Positions 61,754 to 64,000 of a stretch of 64,000 nucleotides of DNA are shown here, one piece after another (position 1 is the stretch's first letter; every line of letters starts with the position of its first letter). The notes under the pieces were generated by a model, which searched no databases, was not told where the DNA came from, and worked only from the letters and a program-made list of their open reading frames with translations. The stretch comes from Rosa chinensis. Its lineage: Eukaryota; Streptophyta; Magnoliopsida; Rosales; Rosaceae. The stretch is from the NCBI RefSeq assembly GCF_002994745.2, contig NC_037094.1:41223456-41287455 (forward strand). Reading direction: 5' to 3'. Both the position numbers and the translations under genes were made by a program.

Positions 61754-62681
61754 ACAAGGATAACAAGTTAGTGAATTACAAACTACATGTAATATTAACA
61801 AGTTAAGTACACAAGTTCACAAGTCAGTACATAAGACACAAGTTAAGTACACAAGTGAGTAAAAAAAAAAAAAAACACGAAAAATATTTACACAAGTGTT
61901 TTTTTTTTTTTCTTTTCTTTCTTTGTACGAAAATACATACAAATATTTATATTCTTTCCTTTCCTTTACAATTATTTTCAACACTTAGGTACGGGAACAG
62001 GGAGTCTCGATGTGCAATGGGACTGAAACAGCTACCCTTTTCAAGACTATGTTTAATCCAATATACCTTAGTGAATCACAATATTTTCGTTTGTTATATA
62101 TATATCATTGATATCAAATTAAATTCCAAGCGGTAAATCAAGAGGACGTGCGGCCCAAGTATAGTCGTCTAGACACCAAGTCTCTCCTACATCCTTTGGG
62201 CAACCTTACCGAAATGGCCAGGTAGGGGAGGGCGACCACGAGAGGTAGAATCCATTTTGGCATGGGCTACTCCCACATTGTGGTTTAGGCCCATTTGTAA
62301 GCACTTCTGGATTCAAGAACCTGTCATGAGCGTTGTCCCCTGCCTAGACACCATCCCACATAGGCTATACTTACTTGGATGAAAAAGATCCTAAGTGTGA
62401 AGACAGTTCAATGAATGTTAATAAAGGCCGCCCTCAACCTTAAGGGACCTGGACTAGGTACCAATAAGGGGTTTAGGCCAATATTAATAAACACGACTTC
62501 ACCTATTCCTTCTTTAATTTACAACTCACAATTAAAATTCGTATTCAATAATATAAATAACAACCTAAGTAATTAATTAACTAATTAACTAACAAATTAT
62601 GAACAATTAACAAGTAAATTTTTTTTTTTTCGAACACAACATATAAACAAAACAAATATTCACATATTTAACAAGTGATTT
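61691..62681 (-). other. N2 joint and leader
   Basis: From the joint: poly(A) then (TA)n microsatellite (61716-61752), repeated ACAAGTTAAGTACACAAG words (about 61799-61857), A and T runs (61861-61912), then leader with the GAGACTCCCTGTTCCCGTACC-type block (about 61990) and module 1 (about 62150-62490) with one palindrome. The gag-proximal module 2 is absent. Confidence 0.72.
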
Positions 62682-62704
62682 TTCAATCCCCGGCAACGGC
62701 GCCA
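62682..62704 (-). promoter_or_regulatory. N2 primer-binding site, tRNA-Asp
   Basis: Exact family PBS, intact although the element has no coding capacity. Confidence 0.92.
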
Positions 62705-62709
62705 AAAAT

Positions 62710-64000
62710 TGATGCGCTCTTAGCGAGCGCATAATTTAACCCTGAAATGTCATCGTTAGTATATAGTAAATAGGGATCGTTCTATTCCGGGGATTGAGGG
62801 TACACCTGTCATTGTCAAACAATTAAACAATTAAAATTAAAACAAAGTATAATATTTACAAAGATATAACAAAATATATACATATTTACGAAAAGGGGGG
62901 ATTTTGATTTTGGTTTTTCGAAAATAAAACTAAGTTAACAAAACAATTAAAATGCAAAAACGTAAAAATACAAATGGAATGAGAGAACAAAGATCAAAAT
63001 CGAAACATATGATTAAAATTGACTCAAACCCTAATATTGTTCATCTAAGTCATGAGAAAGGAGTTGATCATGTGAAACATTCGAAAGCAAATGAATTCCC
63101 ATTTTTTACTTTTCAATGCTAATTAACCTAAGCGAAAGCACCTAGATTAATCCTATCAAACATGCAATCAAACCCTAGAAAGCTAGTCAATCATGTCATG
63201 TTTAACGCATTACACATAGAGAAAGGCTATCAACTCAAGTGTACAACTTAGTATGGAAAAGTCCACCTAATTGCAATCCTCGTTAATTAAATTCGATCTT
63301 TGTACAAAACCTTTACTACTTTGATTCAAGTTTACACAAAACGAAAAGTCGATTTCATGTTCTTAAACCTAGCACCAATTATATCAAAACCCTAAGTGTT
63401 TGCAACCACATAAGATTAAAATACAAAAGTTATCTATAACGCAAATTTAATTAAACAAACCCACATAAGCAACTCTCGAAGAACAATAATATGAATCTGA
63501 AAATTCTCAATTAATCATAAAAATTCCAGAAATTAATATTTGTTCAAACACATATGTCAACTAGTTCATAACCAACGAAATTCAAAGCAAAGGTTACAAA
63601 GGAGAATCGGATTACACCGTGAGATGGAGATGGTGATGAACGATTGATGTAGTGGTCTCTTGAATCTCGAAAGCAAGCTTCAAGGATGGTGGTGGATGAT
63701 GATGCTCACGGCAATTCTTCTTCTCCCTTGGCCTTGCTTGAACTCGTGGAGATGACTAGAGGATGGAGAAACTCACGGCTATGCTAAGAATATTTTCTGA
63801 TTTTTTTCTAAAGTGTAAATTGTATGGGGGAGAGGAACCTTCTCAATGTCAAAGAGGTGGGTATATATAGGAGCACGGCTAGGGTTCACAAAGCAATCAG
63901 AATTTTCCACATAGCTTCAACCAATGATAATTCGCCAAGTAAGCTTGTGATGTGGTCCAACCAATCATAGAATGCCAAGTAAGCCTTGTGATGTGTTCCA
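62710..64000 (-). repeat. N2 5' LTR, 3' part (runs off window)
   Basis: Related to the family A LTRs but more diverged from 63000 on. Terminal hairpin arms ATGCGCTC/GAGCGCAT (8 bp, perfect). TATATATA at 63862-63869. U5 PBS complement near 62788-62800. Confidence 0.87.
63862..63869 (-). promoter_or_regulatory. N2 LTR TATA box
   Basis: TATATATA followed downstream by AGGAG/ACGG-type context in the same LTR position as the other copies. Inferred. Confidence 0.5.

Larger units (their letters stand above)
59662..64000 (-). mobile_element. N2: gag-pol-less derivative element (lacks 3' LTR)
   Basis: Minus-strand order: 5' LTR (62710 to the window end), PBS, module 1 of the leader only, an A/T-rich joint, post-pol region, purine tract at 59662-59676. 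The internal region is about 3.0 kb and wholly noncoding, like LARD-type non-autonomous elements. The 3' LTR that should follow the purine tract is absent: E6 gag abuts it directly. Confidence 0.85.

Noticed and set aside
61716..61860. TA microsatellite and ACAAGTTAAGTACACAAG repeats as a possible satellite or CRISPR-like array
   Set aside because: Two imperfect copies and simple (TA)n only; no regular spacer structure, and CRISPR is not expected in plant nuclear DNA.

Overview
The window is nuclear DNA of a flowering plant (species not identifiable from sequence) and reads as one block of nested, truncated and recombined LTR retrotransposons. The diagnostic features are long TG..CA-type LTRs (about 2.3 kb, TGATA...TATCA ends), a primer-binding site matching plant tRNA-Asp(GUC), a single gag-protease-RT-RNase H-integrase reading frame of about 1,880 residues, and an integrase without a chromodomain. 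Together these place the elements in the Ty3/Gypsy superfamily, most likely the Athila lineage. I found no host gene, rRNA, tRNA, CRISPR or bacterial feature.

Layout. E1 (1-4880, minus; family A; gag N-terminus, leader, PBS, 5' LTR) is inserted in E2 (4881-10986, minus; family A, broken gag-protease, leader, PBS, 5' LTR). E2 abuts LTR debris: a family B LTR 3' part (10987-12380), a family A-like LTR middle (12381-13169) and the end of a third LTR type, C (13170-13390). E3 (13391-27430, plus) is a two-LTR family A element whose pol carries many single-base deletions. N1 (27431-30583, plus) is a derivative with no gag-pol. A 100-N assembly gap follows (30584-30683). E4 (30684-41738, minus) is a family B element with one long gag-pol broken by three single-base deletions. 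E5 (41739-55781, minus) is the best preserved element: two almost identical LTRs and gag-pol with one frameshift. E6 (55782-59661, plus) keeps a partial 5' LTR, PBS, leader and truncated gag. N2 (59662-64000, minus) is a second gag-pol-less element, running off the window.

How the parts work together. LTRs carry a TATA-type promoter; tRNA-Asp primes minus-strand DNA at the PBS; a purine tract (AAGTGTGGGGGAATT) next to the 3' LTR primes plus-strand DNA; the polyprotein supplies capsid, protease, RT/RNase H and integrase. N1 and N2 keep only LTR, PBS/leader and the long post-pol region, so they would need the polyprotein in trans.

The most interesting signals are noncoding. A hairpin at the 3' terminus of the LTR keeps pairing while its sequence differs between copies. 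An 11-nt U5 sequence is complementary to the PBS. A palindromic motif recurs in the leaders with paired changes in both arms. A post-pol hairpin shows a compensatory base-pair swap between families A and B. These look like RNA structures that persist even in copies that have lost all coding sequence.
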